6,781 nucleotides of DNA from Desulfobulbus sp. (GTDB lineage: Bacteria > Desulfobacterota > Desulfobulbia > Desulfobulbales > Desulfobulbaceae), in assembly GCA_017998195.1 (NCBI GenBank), contig JAGODN010000141.1, positions 1-6,781 of the forward strand, given 5' to 3'. Made by a program: the position numbers and the translations under genes. A model generated the notes under the pieces. It was not told the DNA's origin and ran no database searches. It saw only the letters and a program-made list of their open reading frames with translations. This document shows, piece by piece, positions 1 to 6,250 of this stretch. Each line of letters begins with the position of its first letter. Position 1 is the first letter of the stretch.

Positions 1-233
1 TGCGCCTCCAGGGTCAGGTGGGCGTGCGCGATATCTGGACCTGGGACAGCGGCGGCCGCAGTGTCGGCGACCTGAGCATCCGCTTCACCGCCGCCGGCTA
101 CGTCGAGCCCACCGTCATTCACCTGCGCGAGGGCGGGGACCGCGACCTGTCCCTGGTACTCTCCCCCTTTCTCGGCACCATCCAGATATTCGACAGGTAT
201 GTCAGCCCGGACGACCCGACCCTGTTTCAGTGA
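1..233 (+). CDS. gspH: GspH-like minor pseudopilin, C-terminal part (5' truncated)
   Basis: The reading frame is open from base 3 to the TGA at 231-233 and gives the last 76 residues of a protein whose start lies before the window. The segment has the look of the GspH/FimT C-terminal beta domain: a strand with 'IRFTAAGYVEP', then a strand with Ile/Leu residues, a short charged turn, and a final 'LSLVLSPFLGTIQIF' strand matching the usual 'fsp.G...p' and 'l...p.tG.v.i' pattern of this family. Its place directly before gspI is where gspH normally sits. GspH is a minor pseudopilin that joins the tip complex of the periplasmic pseudopilus. The diagnostic N-terminal prepilin leader (G^FTLLE type) is not in view, so the family call rests on the C-terminal pattern and on context. 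The end of the gene overlaps gspI by 35 nt in another frame. Confidence 0.72.
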   Translation, partial: RLQGQVGVRDIWTWDSGGRSVGDLSIRFTAAGYVEPTVIHLREGGDRDLSLVLSPFLGTIQIFDRYVSPDDPTLFQ

Positions 234-648
234 ACCCGGCCCGGGCCACATCGGCCGCGCCGGCTTCACCCTGCTCGAGGTGATGATCGCCGTGGGCATC
301 ATCGCCATCGCCCTGGTGACGCTCCTCGGCGCCCAGTCGCAGAGCGTGTCCATCGCCGCCGCGGCCCGCTTCGACACCACCGCGGCCCTCCTGGCCCAGG
401 GGAAGATGGCCGAGTTGTGCGTGCAGGGCTTCGAGGGGGTCGGCGACGGCGAGGGCGACTTCGGCGAGGACTACCCGGGGTTCACCTGGAAGGCCGAGGT
501 GCGCGAGCTGACCGTGGACGAGACCGGCCTGGACGGCCTGGCCGGCATGCTCAAGGCCGTTGACCTGGTGGTGCGCAGCCGGGAGGACGAGGAGCGCGCC
601 TGCGCCCTGCGGACCTTCCTGCTCAAGGATTTCCAGGCGCCGCCATGA
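199..648 (+). CDS. gspI: Type II secretion minor pseudopilin GspI
   Basis: This 149-residue protein has a class III prepilin signal: a leader ending in Arg-Ala-Gly22, then FTLLEVMIAV with the conserved Glu at mature position 5 (E27), and a hydrophobic helix to about residue 44. Typical GspI features follow: 'ALLAQGKMAEL' at about 63-72 and 'YPGFTWKAEV' at 92-101, then a beta-rich end with 'KAVDLVVRS'. GspI nucleates the GspI-J-K tip of the pseudopilus after cleavage and N-methylation by the prepilin peptidase GspO, which is not in this window. The ATG at 199 lies inside the end of gspH. No ATG, GTG or TTG occurs in frame between it and the cleavage site, so it is the only usual start and gives a rather long 22-residue leader. 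No convincing ribosome binding site precedes it, so coupling to gspH translation is likely. The stop overlaps the gspJ start as ATGA. Two cysteines (C74, C135) could form a periplasmic disulfide, which is speculative. Confidence 0.93.
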   Translation: MSARTTRPCFSEPGPGHIGRAGFTLLEVMIAVGIIAIALVTLLGAQSQSVSIAAAARFDTTAALLAQGKMAELCVQGFEGVGDGEGDFGEDYPGFTWKAEVRELTVDETGLDGLAGMLKAVDLVVRSREDEERACALRTFLLKDFQAPP

Positions 649-1346
649 TCGCGACGGACAAGGGGTTCACCCTCCTGGAGGTGCTGCTGGCGGTCACCGT
701 ACTCGGGGTGGTGGCGGCCATGCTGTCCCTGTCGCTGGGCGGCACCCTGCGGGTGGTGGCGGCCACCGAACAGCAGGAGGCCGCCCATCACCAGGCCCAC
801 ACCGCCCTGCGGCGGCTCACCGCGGACCTGGCCAGCGCCGTGCAGGCGGGCGAGATCGCCTTCACCGGCCAGGCCGGCGTGGACGGAGCGGAGGGCGATG
901 CCGAGGCGGGTGAACTGCTGCGGTTCGTCTCGCTCGCCCATCTGGTGTTCAACCCCGCGCCGCAGCGATCCAACGAGGCCATGATCGCCTACCGGGTTGT
1001 TCCGGACGCGGACGACCGCCACCGGCTCAAGCTGCTGCGCGCCGACACGGTGGTGCTGCCGGGAATCGATCCCGAGGCGGCCCAGGACGACGAGATCCCC
1101 TTTCTGTTGGCCGACAACCTCCGCGCCGTCCGCCTGGCCTACCTGGACCGGGAGGGGCGGGAATACGACGGTTGGGGCAGCGAACAGGAGGCGGCGGACC
1201 AGGCCGAGCCCCGTCCGCTGCCGGCGGCGGTGCGCTGCACCCTCGAGTTCTGGCTCGATGCGGACAGCGAAACCTTCCAGGCCTTCACCACCGCGGTGCT
1301 CGTGCCGGCGGGGTTGATCGGCGCGGAGGCGGCGGATGCGGACTGA
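645..1346 (+). CDS. gspJ: Type II secretion minor pseudopilin GspJ
   Basis: The 233-residue product starts with a short 7-residue leader, Asp-Lys-Gly7, cleaved before FTLLEVLLAVTVLG; Glu12 is the conserved Glu at mature position 5. The helix runs to about residue 32, followed by 'ALRRLTADLASAV' (54-66), the conserved amphipathic segment after the spine. The C-terminal beta domain carries the GspJ pattern 'VRLAYLDREGREYDGW' (162-177) and 'LPAAVRCTLEF' (192-202). GspJ is a minor pseudopilin that binds GspI and GspK to form the pseudopilus tip. The ATG overlaps the gspI stop by 4 nt (ATGA), a standard coupling arrangement; a weak AAGGA lies at 625-629. The loop at residues 78-90 is rich in Gly, Ala and acidic residues and looks like a variable surface insertion. 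Length is close to the usual 190-240 residues. The gene runs 11 nt into gspK. Confidence 0.93.
   Translation: MIATDKGFTLLEVLLAVTVLGVVAAMLSLSLGGTLRVVAATEQQEAAHHQAHTALRRLTADLASAVQAGEIAFTGQAGVDGAEGDAEAGELLRFVSLAHLVFNPAPQRSNEAMIAYRVVPDADDRHRLKLLRADTVVLPGIDPEAAQDDEIPFLLADNLRAVRLAYLDREGREYDGWGSEQEAADQAEPRPLPAAVRCTLEFWLDADSETFQAFTTAVLVPAGLIGAEAADAD
1325..1329 (+). promoter_or_regulatory. Ribosome binding site for gspK
   Basis: GGAGG lies 6 nt before the ATG at 1336, inside the end of gspJ. It supports that ATG as the gspK start and the resulting 11-nt overlap of the two genes. Confidence 0.7.
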
Positions 1347-2367
1347 GTCGATCGCGGGCAACCAGTCCGGCCTGGCCCTGGTGCTCACCCTGCTGTTCGT
1401 CAGCCTGCTGGTGGCCATGACCGTGCAGCTGATGGCCACCATCGACCGCCAGTCCTTCGGCTCCGCGGCGCAGCGCGAGCAGGTGCGGCTTGACGCCATG
1501 GCGCTGGGCGGTCTGCACCTGGCCCGGGCGGCCCTGCTTGCCGACCAGCTGGAAAACGAGGTCGATTCGCCCCACGACCGCTGGGCCGGGCTCGACCCGG
1601 AAAAGCTGCAGGCCCTGGCCGGTGGCGTCGACCTGCAGGTGGGGGTCACCGACCTGTCGGGCCGGTTGCAGGTCAATGCCCTGGGCGCCTCGGGGGCGAC
1701 CCGCAACCCGGGCGGTTCCGGTCAGCGGGCGGGGCATGAACTGGAGCAATACCGCCAGGTCTGGCTGCGCTTCCTGACCTCAGGCCGGTTCGCCGTGGCT
1801 GACGAGGAAGAGGCCGAGGGGCTCATCGACGCGCTCGCCGACTGGATCGACACGGACAGCCGCGAGCGGCTGCAGGGCGCGGAGGAGGGCTACTACCGCG
1901 CCCTCGACCCGCCCCACGGCTGCCGCAACGGGCCGGTCCGCCAGATCGGCGAGCTGCTGCGGGTCCGCGGCATGACCCCGGAGCTGCTCTACGGCGACAG
2001 CGAGCGCGAGGGCATCGCCGCCTACATCACCGTGGCCGGCGAGGACGGCAAGATCAACCTGAACACCGCGCCCCTGCCGGTGCTCCAGGCCCTGTCCGAG
2101 GAGATGACCCCGGAGCTGGCCGGGGACCTCATCGATTTTCGCGGGGACGAACGAAATAGGGAGGCATTGGCCACGGTCGACTGGTATAAGCAGGTGAGCG
2201 GATTTCCCGCCGGTGTGACCCTGGACCGCACCGTGCTCAAGGTGACCGGCTCCTTTTTCGAGGTCACCGTGCGGGCGGCCAGCCCGCCTTTTGTCCGCAC
2301 CGGCGTGGCCACCCTGCAGCGGCTTGACAACCGGACGCAGCGCCTCCTCTCCTGGACCATCGAATGA
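1336..2367 (+). CDS. gspK: Type II secretion minor pseudopilin GspK
   Basis: A 343-residue protein with a short prepilin leader ending at Ser11-Gly12, followed by a hydrophobic spine 'LALVLTLLFVSLLVAM'. There is no Glu at mature position 5 (it is Leu17). This is the known hallmark of GspK, which caps the pseudopilus tip and does not need the Glu5 pairing with a subunit above it. Family motifs are clear: 'LIDALADWIDTDS' (163-175), 'GAEEGYY' (181-187), 'GPVRQIGELLRVRGM' (199-213), and 'KINLNTAP' (239-246) followed by 'VLQAL'. The acidic residues around DWIDTD and GAEEGYY match the region that binds calcium in studied homologues. GspK is the largest minor pseudopilin, with an added alpha-helical domain, and 343 residues is normal. 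The TGA at 2365-2367 overlaps an ATG at 2364, but that ATG opens only an 11-codon frame; gspL starts 28 nt after the gspK stop. Confidence 0.96.
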   Translation: MRTESIAGNQSGLALVLTLLFVSLLVAMTVQLMATIDRQSFGSAAQREQVRLDAMALGGLHLARAALLADQLENEVDSPHDRWAGLDPEKLQALAGGVDLQVGVTDLSGRLQVNALGASGATRNPGGSGQRAGHELEQYRQVWLRFLTSGRFAVADEEEAEGLIDALADWIDTDSRERLQGAEEGYYRALDPPHGCRNGPVRQIGELLRVRGMTPELLYGDSEREGIAAYITVAGEDGKINLNTAPLPVLQALSEEMTPELAGDLIDFRGDERNREALATVDWYKQVSGFPAGVTLDRTVLKVTGSFFEVTVRAASPPFVRTGVATLQRLDNRTQRLLSWTIE

Positions 2368-2399
2368 ACGGCGGCTCCATGTCCCGCAGCCCCTTATGA
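2364..2399 (+). other. 11-codon mini-ORF bridging gspK and gspL
   Basis: An ATG at 2364 overlaps the gspK stop (ATGA, 2364-2367) and opens a frame of 11 codons (MNGGSMSRSPL). Its TGA at 2397-2399 overlaps the gspL ATG at 2396 (ATGA, 2396-2399). The frame thus fills the gap between the two genes exactly, with coupling-type overlaps at both ends. A second in-frame ATG lies at 2379. No good Shine-Dalgarno sequence precedes the gspL ATG, so ribosomes finishing this short frame could reinitiate at gspL. The geometry is seen directly; translation and a coupling role are inference, and chance cannot be excluded. Confidence 0.35.
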
Positions 2400-3910
2400 C
2401 ACGACACGCGCTGGGCATCGATATCGGTGAGGCGCAGGTGAGCGGCGTGGCGCTCACCCGCCAGGGCCGCAGCCTGCAGCTGACCGGCTGCTGCCGTGTG
2501 GAACTCGCCGCCGACACCGACCCGGCCGGGGTGGCCGCGGCGGTCCGCCAGGTGGGGGCGCAGCTCGGCGGGCCGCAGGCTGTGACGGTGCTGGGGCTGC
2601 CCCTGTCGCGCCTGAGCGTGCGCAATCTCGCCCTGCCGTTCAAGGATGCGCGCTCCATCACCCAGACCCTGCCGTTCGAGCTGGAGGAGCAGCTGCTCGT
2701 GCCGGTGGACAGCCAGGTGAGCGATTTTCTCCTGGCCGGATCCACCCCTGACGGCGGCAGCCGGGTGATCGCCTTCAGCGCGGAGCAGGAACTGCTCGCC
2801 GGGCTGCTCGGCGGACTGGAGGGTCGGCCGGACCCCGGGGTGATCACCCCGACCGGACTGGCCCTGGCCGCGGCCGTGGCCCGGGACAACCCGCCGGGCC
2901 GGCCGCTGCTGCTTGTCCACCTGGAACTCCCGGCGGCGACGCTGGTGCTCGTCGACGGGCCGGTGCCGCTGCTCTGCCGGCGGCTGCCCTGGGGGGAACC
3001 GCCCCTTCTGCCCCGGACCGACGAGGACAGTGCCGAGGCGGACACCTCCGCACTCAACCCGGAGGCGTTGCGCCTGCTGGCCGCGGCGGTGGAGCGGACC
3101 ATCGACCTCTACGCCCAGGAAAGCGGCGCACCGATGCAGCCGGAGGGCGTGGTGCTCACCGGGCCGCTGGCCGAACTCGACCGGGACAGCGGGCTGCTGG
3201 CGGCCTTCCTCGGGGTGTCGACGCAGGTTGCCGATCTGGTCCAAACGGCCGGTGCGACCTGCGCCGCCCCGGCCGAGGACTCCGGTCGCGGCCGGTACGA
3301 CGCCGCCCTGGCGCTCGCCCTCACCGGCCTGGAGAAGCGGCCGGGGATCAATCTCCGCCGCGGTCCCTTTGCCCGGCCGCGTTCCCTGTTCACCAGCAGG
3401 AAGCGGCTGGTCGCGGCCGGCGCCGCGGCGGCGCTGGTCGCGGCCGGGTGCATCGGCCTGCTGTGGAACGACTACCGGCGCCTGGAGAGCCGCGACCGGG
3501 CCCTGCGGGCGGAGATGACCGATATCTACCGGCAGACCTTCCCCGCGGTGACCACGGTGCACGAGCCCTACGCCGAGATGCAGGCGGCCATGCGCGCCGT
3601 CCAGGGGCCGGCCGCGCCGTCCACCTCCGCCTCCGCCGGCCAGCGGGTGCTGGGCCTGCTGGCCGACATCTCCGCCCGCATCCCGGCTTCGGTCGCCCTG
3701 CAGGTCAGCCGACTGGCCATCGACCGGGAGATGGTGCTGGTCAAGGGCAGCACCGACACCTTCAACGCGGTGCAGGCGATCAGAAACGGCTTGTCCGCCT
3801 CGGCCCTGTTCAGCGAGGTGAAGATCGTCTCGGCCACCGCGGACAAGGAGAAGGGCGAACAGGGCGGCCAGATCCGCTTCGAACTCCAGCTGCAGTTCAA
3901 GGAGGGGTGA
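2396..3910 (+). CDS. gspL: Type II secretion inner-membrane platform protein GspL
   Basis: A 504-residue protein with three parts. Residues 1-335 form a cytoplasmic actin-like domain: the first strand 'LGIDIGEAQVSGVAL' (6-20), 'LPFELEEQLLVPVD' (92-105), and 'VVLTGPLAEL' (252-261), as in PilM/GspL proteins. Residues 338-357 are the single membrane helix, preceded by the basic 'RKR'. After this comes a periplasmic helix and 'IYRQTFPAV' (377-385), the signature of the GspL C-terminal domain, and a ferredoxin-like fold to the end. GspL recruits the GspE ATPase to the membrane and pairs with GspM. The start at ATG 2396 puts LGIDIG at the N-terminus as expected; the frame stays open further upstream, but only with rarer or poorly placed starts. 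The whole protein is longer than enterobacterial GspL (about 400 residues), the extra being in the cytoplasmic part, which is near full PilM size. The line 'GINLRRGPFA' before the helix recalls the PilN start. Confidence 0.93.
   Translation: MTRHALGIDIGEAQVSGVALTRQGRSLQLTGCCRVELAADTDPAGVAAAVRQVGAQLGGPQAVTVLGLPLSRLSVRNLALPFKDARSITQTLPFELEEQLLVPVDSQVSDFLLAGSTPDGGSRVIAFSAEQELLAGLLGGLEGRPDPGVITPTGLALAAAVARDNPPGRPLLLVHLELPAATLVLVDGPVPLLCRRLPWGEPPLLPRTDEDSAEADTSALNPEALRLLAAAVERTIDLYAQESGAPMQPEGVVLTGPLAELDRDSGLLAAFLGVSTQVADLVQTAGATCAAPAEDSGRGRYDAALALALTGLEKRPGINLRRGPFARPRSLFTSRKRLVAAGAAAALVAAGCIGLLWNDYRRLESRDRALRAEMTDIYRQTFPAVTTVHEPYAEMQAAMRAVQGPAAPSTSASAGQRVLGLLADISARIPASVALQVSRLAIDREMVLVKGSTDTFNAVQAIRNGLSASALFSEVKIVSATADKEKGEQGGQIRFELQLQFKEG
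3899..3905 (+). promoter_or_regulatory. Ribosome binding site for gspM
   Basis: AAGGAGG, a near-perfect Shine-Dalgarno core, sits in the last codons of gspL, 4 nt before the gspM ATG at 3910. It fixes the gspM start and the TGATG one-base overlap with gspL. It is the strongest ribosome binding site in the window. Confidence 0.82.
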
Positions 3911-4449
3911 TGCGGTTGAGCCGGCGTGAACAATGGGCGGTGATCGCGGCCGGGACGGCGCTGGCGCTGTTCGTGCTGCTCCAGTTCGTTGTGCTGCCGC
4001 TGGCCGACCGACGCACGCGGCTGGAGAAGGGGCTGGCGGCGCGCGAGCGGGCGGTTGCCGAGATGCGCGCCATGCAGGACCAGTACCGCGCCCTGACCAG
4101 CCGGAGCGGCTCGCTCGCCGCGGCCCTTGGGGCGCGCGAGGCCGGCTTCAGCCTGTTTGCCTTCCTCGAGAAGAATGCCGAGGACAGCGGCGTCCGCGAG
4201 AAGATCGCCCACATGAAGCCTTCGGAGTCCAGCGGCAACGGGCCGTTCACCCAGAGCCTGGTGGATATGAAGCTGCAGGCGGTGAGCCTGGGGCAGCTGG
4301 TGCGGTTTCTCGAACGGGTGGAATCGCCGGCGCACCTGGTGGGTATCGACAAGATTACCATCCAGGAGAATGCACGGGAAAAAGGGCTGCTCGACGTGAC
4401 CCTGCAACTGGTGAGCATCGACCGGGTGGTCGTTGCCGCCCCCCGCTAG
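3910..4449 (+). CDS. gspM: Type II secretion inner-membrane platform protein GspM
   Basis: A 179-residue bitopic membrane protein. A short basic N-terminus (MRLSRREQW) is followed by one membrane helix at about 10-31. Next come a charged, probably coiled-coil segment (32-75, rich in Arg, Glu and Ala), and a compact periplasmic domain with 'FSLFAFLEKNAEDSGV' (80-95), 'VDMKLQAVSLGQLVRFLERVE' region (118-138) and 'IDKITIQENAREKGLLDVTLQL' region (146-167), the ferredoxin-like pattern of GspM. GspM binds GspL through the coiled-coil and periplasmic domains and protects it from degradation; both contact the pseudopilus base. It starts on the last base of the gspL stop (TGATG), so the two partners are translationally coupled, as expected for subunits needed in equal amounts. 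Length is normal for the family (about 160-180). Confidence 0.9.
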   Translation: MRLSRREQWAVIAAGTALALFVLLQFVVLPLADRRTRLEKGLAARERAVAEMRAMQDQYRALTSRSGSLAAALGAREAGFSLFAFLEKNAEDSGVREKIAHMKPSESSGNGPFTQSLVDMKLQAVSLGQLVRFLERVESPAHLVGIDKITIQENAREKGLLDVTLQLVSIDRVVVAAPR

Positions 4450-4450
4450 C

Positions 4451-4454
4451 GAGG
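4451..4454 (+). promoter_or_regulatory. Probable ribosome binding site for gspN
   Basis: GAGG lies 9 nt before the ATG at 4464, within the 14-nt gap after the gspM stop. It is short but well spaced and supports that ATG rather than any start inside gspM. Confidence 0.5.
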
Positions 4455-4463
4455 CCCTGCCCC

Positions 4464-5405
4464 ATGTTCGCCAAGGCGTGCGCATGGCTGCTGGCCCGGA
4501 TCGGTGAGCTGCTCTACACCCTGGTCGTGCTGGTCGTCTGCCTGTGGCTGCTGTTTCCCGCCGCCACGGCCCGCGACCTGCTCGTCCGGGCCGCTGGCGC
4601 GGCCGTGCCCCAGCTGCGCTGGCAGGTCCGGACGATGGCGGTCGAAATGCCGGGCGTGCTCCGGCTCAGCGGGGTGGAGGGGTGGGCACCGGGCGGCGGT
4701 GAGCCGCTGGTGCGCATCGACAGCCTCACCCTCCGGCCCGACCTGGGGATCCTGGTTGGCCAGCGGCGGCTGCAGGCGGCCTGGCGGGCCGAACTGGCCG
4801 GCGGCACGGTCCAGGGCCTGGTGCAGCTGCCCCGATCAACGGCGGAGGTGCGGGTCGAGGGCATCGTGCAGGGGGTGCGACTGGACGACCTGGCCGTTGT
4901 TGAACAGCGGCTGCAGCGGAAGGTGCGGGGCACGGCCGCGGCCGACTTCACCGCCACCCTCCGCCGCAGGCCGCTGGCACTCACCGCGCTCGACGCGACC
5001 GCGCGACTCGAGGAAGGCCGCATCGACCTGCGCCGGCCGGTACTCGGCCACGGGTTCGTGCCCCTGGCCCGGGCCGCGGCGACGCTCCGCCTCGAGGGCG
5101 AGCGGCTGGCCCTGACCGGCGGCACGGTGGAGTCCAACCTGTTCAGCGGCACCTTTGCCGGCGACCTGCGGCTGCGCCCTGACCCGGGGGCGAGCCTGGT
5201 CACGCTCACCGGCAGCCTCAGTCCCCGGTCCGAATTCTTCAGCGCGGCAGGTGGCGACAGCGCCGGTCTGCAGGCGATCCGCACCCGGCTGCGCGACCGG
5301 CCCCTGCCGTTCCGGGTGACCGGTGCGCTGCGCGACCCGGGTGTTCATTTCGAGGAGTTCAGCCTGCTCTTCGACGCCCTGTCCAAGGAGTCGAGTTCAC
5401 CATGA
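4464..5405 (+). CDS. gspN: Type II secretion protein GspN (AsmA-like, deltaproteobacterial form)
   Basis: A 313-residue protein with an N-terminal signal anchor (hydrophobic about 13-32, 'ELLYTLVVLVVCLWLLFP') and a large predicted periplasmic domain made of repeated beta strands. It shows the alternating pattern of AsmA-like beta-groove proteins and of GspN: 'VRIDSLTLRPDLGILVG' (83-99), 'AWRAELAGGTVQG' (106-118), 'LEEGRIDLRRPVLG' (182-195), 'LALTGGTVESNLFSGTFAGDLRL' region (215-237), and 'FRVTGALRDPGVHF' (283-296). GspN occurs in only some T2SSs, and its role is not well defined; it is an inner-membrane accessory component that in some systems can be lost without stopping secretion. Its location between gspM and gspC is the main support for the name, together with the beta-strand and 'G.L..P' end. 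It overlaps gspC by 4 nt (ATGA). It could be described more cautiously as an AsmA-like T2SS-linked protein. Confidence 0.8.
   Translation: MFAKACAWLLARIGELLYTLVVLVVCLWLLFPAATARDLLVRAAGAAVPQLRWQVRTMAVEMPGVLRLSGVEGWAPGGGEPLVRIDSLTLRPDLGILVGQRRLQAAWRAELAGGTVQGLVQLPRSTAEVRVEGIVQGVRLDDLAVVEQRLQRKVRGTAAADFTATLRRRPLALTALDATARLEEGRIDLRRPVLGHGFVPLARAAATLRLEGERLALTGGTVESNLFSGTFAGDLRLRPDPGASLVTLTGSLSPRSEFFSAAGGDSAGLQAIRTRLRDRPLPFRVTGALRDPGVHFEEFSLLFDALSKESSSP
5385..5390 (+). promoter_or_regulatory. Ribosome binding site for gspC
   Basis: AAGGAG in the last codons of gspN, 11 nt before the gspC ATG at 5402. Spacing is on the long side but the match is good, and it supports the ATGA overlap start. Confidence 0.55.
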
Positions 5406-6202
5406 TCGGCCGTATCGTCCGCCTGGCGCTCATCGCCCTGCTTGTCGCCGTGGGCGTGCATCTCTGGTACGGCCGGGTCGCGGAGCGGCTGCAGGCCCGG
5501 CTGCCGGCGTCGTCGCCGGCTGCGGCCAATGCACCGGCCCCGGCGGCCCGGCCGGCCGCAGGCGCCGTCACCGCGGCCCGGGTGGACACCGGCGTGATCC
5601 TCAAGCGCAACATCTTCAAGGCCGCGCTGGAGGCCGACGAGCAGCCGGCCGGCAGCCGGGAACTCGATCTCGACGCGCTCGAGGAGACGCGCATGCAGCT
5701 CGTGCTGCTCGGCACGGTCTCGGGCAGCCGCGAGGACGCCCGGGCGATCATCCGCGACGAGGCGGCCAAGAAAGAGGACATCTACCAGGTGGGCAGCGAC
5801 ATCCAGGGCGCGCTCATCGCCAGGATCGAGCGGGGCAGGGTGGTGCTGCAGGTCAACGGCCGCGAGGAGATCCTCAACCTCAAGGATCCGGAGGGCGGCC
5901 GGCCCCGAACCGGCGGCCTGCCGGGCCCGGACCTGCGCCCGCCCGGCCTGCCCGGGGACGAGGCGGTGCAGCCGGCGGAGATCATGCCGCCCGAGGTCGA
6001 TGACCGCAAGGTGCCGCAGGCCCTGCCCCGGCGGCGGATCAATTTCCGGGCCGCCCCCCAGGCCGACCTGCCGCAGCCCGAACCGGCCGACGGCGTGGAG
6101 TCCGAGGAGCCGGCGGACCTTCCGCCCCCGCCCGTGGAGGCCCTGACCCCGCCGCAGGTGGAGGGGGTGACCCCGGAAGAGGCCGGGGAGGCCGGCCGTT
6201 GA
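5402..6202 (+). CDS. gspC: Type II secretion protein GspC, short form without PDZ domain
   Basis: A 266-residue bitopic protein. A membrane helix at about 7-22 follows a very short cytoplasmic end; a linker rich in Ala and Pro (31-58) leads to the GspC homology region (about 62-160): 'VILKRNIFKAAL' (65-76), 'MQLVLLGTVSGS' (98-109), 'ARAIIRDEAAKKEDIYQVG' (113-131) and 'ALIARIERGRVVLQVNGREEIL' region (137-158). This small beta-barrel domain binds the N0 domain of the GspD secretin and links the inner-membrane platform to the outer membrane. After residue 160 there is neither the PDZ domain of PulC/OutC-type proteins nor an evident coiled coil as in XcpP. Instead a tail of about 105 residues is rich in Pro, Glu, Asp and Gly, interrupted by a basic 'PRRRINFRAA' patch (209-218). 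The gene lies just before gspD, its direct partner. The homology region also resembles PilP of type IV pili, but the cluster decides for GspC. Confidence 0.87.
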   Translation: MIGRIVRLALIALLVAVGVHLWYGRVAERLQARLPASSPAAANAPAPAARPAAGAVTAARVDTGVILKRNIFKAALEADEQPAGSRELDLDALEETRMQLVLLGTVSGSREDARAIIRDEAAKKEDIYQVGSDIQGALIARIERGRVVLQVNGREEILNLKDPEGGRPRTGGLPGPDLRPPGLPGDEAVQPAEIMPPEVDDRKVPQALPRRRINFRAAPQADLPQPEPADGVESEEPADLPPPPVEALTPPQVEGVTPEEAGEAGR

Positions 6203-6217
6203 CCGCGCCCTCCGATG

Positions 6218-6232
6218 GCCGGCCCTGCCGGC
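6218..6232 (+). repeat. Small GC hairpin, GCCGGC arms
   Basis: GCCGGC at 6218-6223 and again at 6227-6232, separated by CCT. The hexamer is its own reverse complement, so the pair can fold as a 6-bp stem with a 3-nt loop. GCCGGC is common in such GC-rich DNA, so this one may be chance. Confidence 0.35.
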
Positions 6233-6250
6233 GCCGTAACGACGAACCCT

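Noticed and set aside
471..1706. Long open frame on the minus strand (411 codons) opposite gspI, gspJ and gspK.
   Set aside because: It is Arg/Ala/Gly/Pro/His-rich with no recognisable domain and lies opposite clear T2SS genes. Such frames are expected in DNA with high GC at third positions.
2157..2169. AGGGAGG followed by TTG inside gspK, resembling an internal ribosome binding site and start.
   Set aside because: The spacing is only 2 nt and it lies within a continuous conserved GspK frame. No separate product is supported.
2291..2395. Extension of gspL upstream to TTG 2291, inside gspK.
   Set aside because: It would add 35 residues with no hydrophobic or conserved character before 'LGIDIG', which normally sits near the N-terminus, and uses a rare start. 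ATG 2396 fits the family better.
1780..3562. Two overlapping long minus-strand frames (1780-3102 and 2264-3562) opposite gspK and gspL.
   Set aside because: They show low-complexity Ser/Arg/Pro or Arg/Gln/Gly composition and no motif, and each crosses the gspK-gspL boundary of the coding strand. They are shadows.
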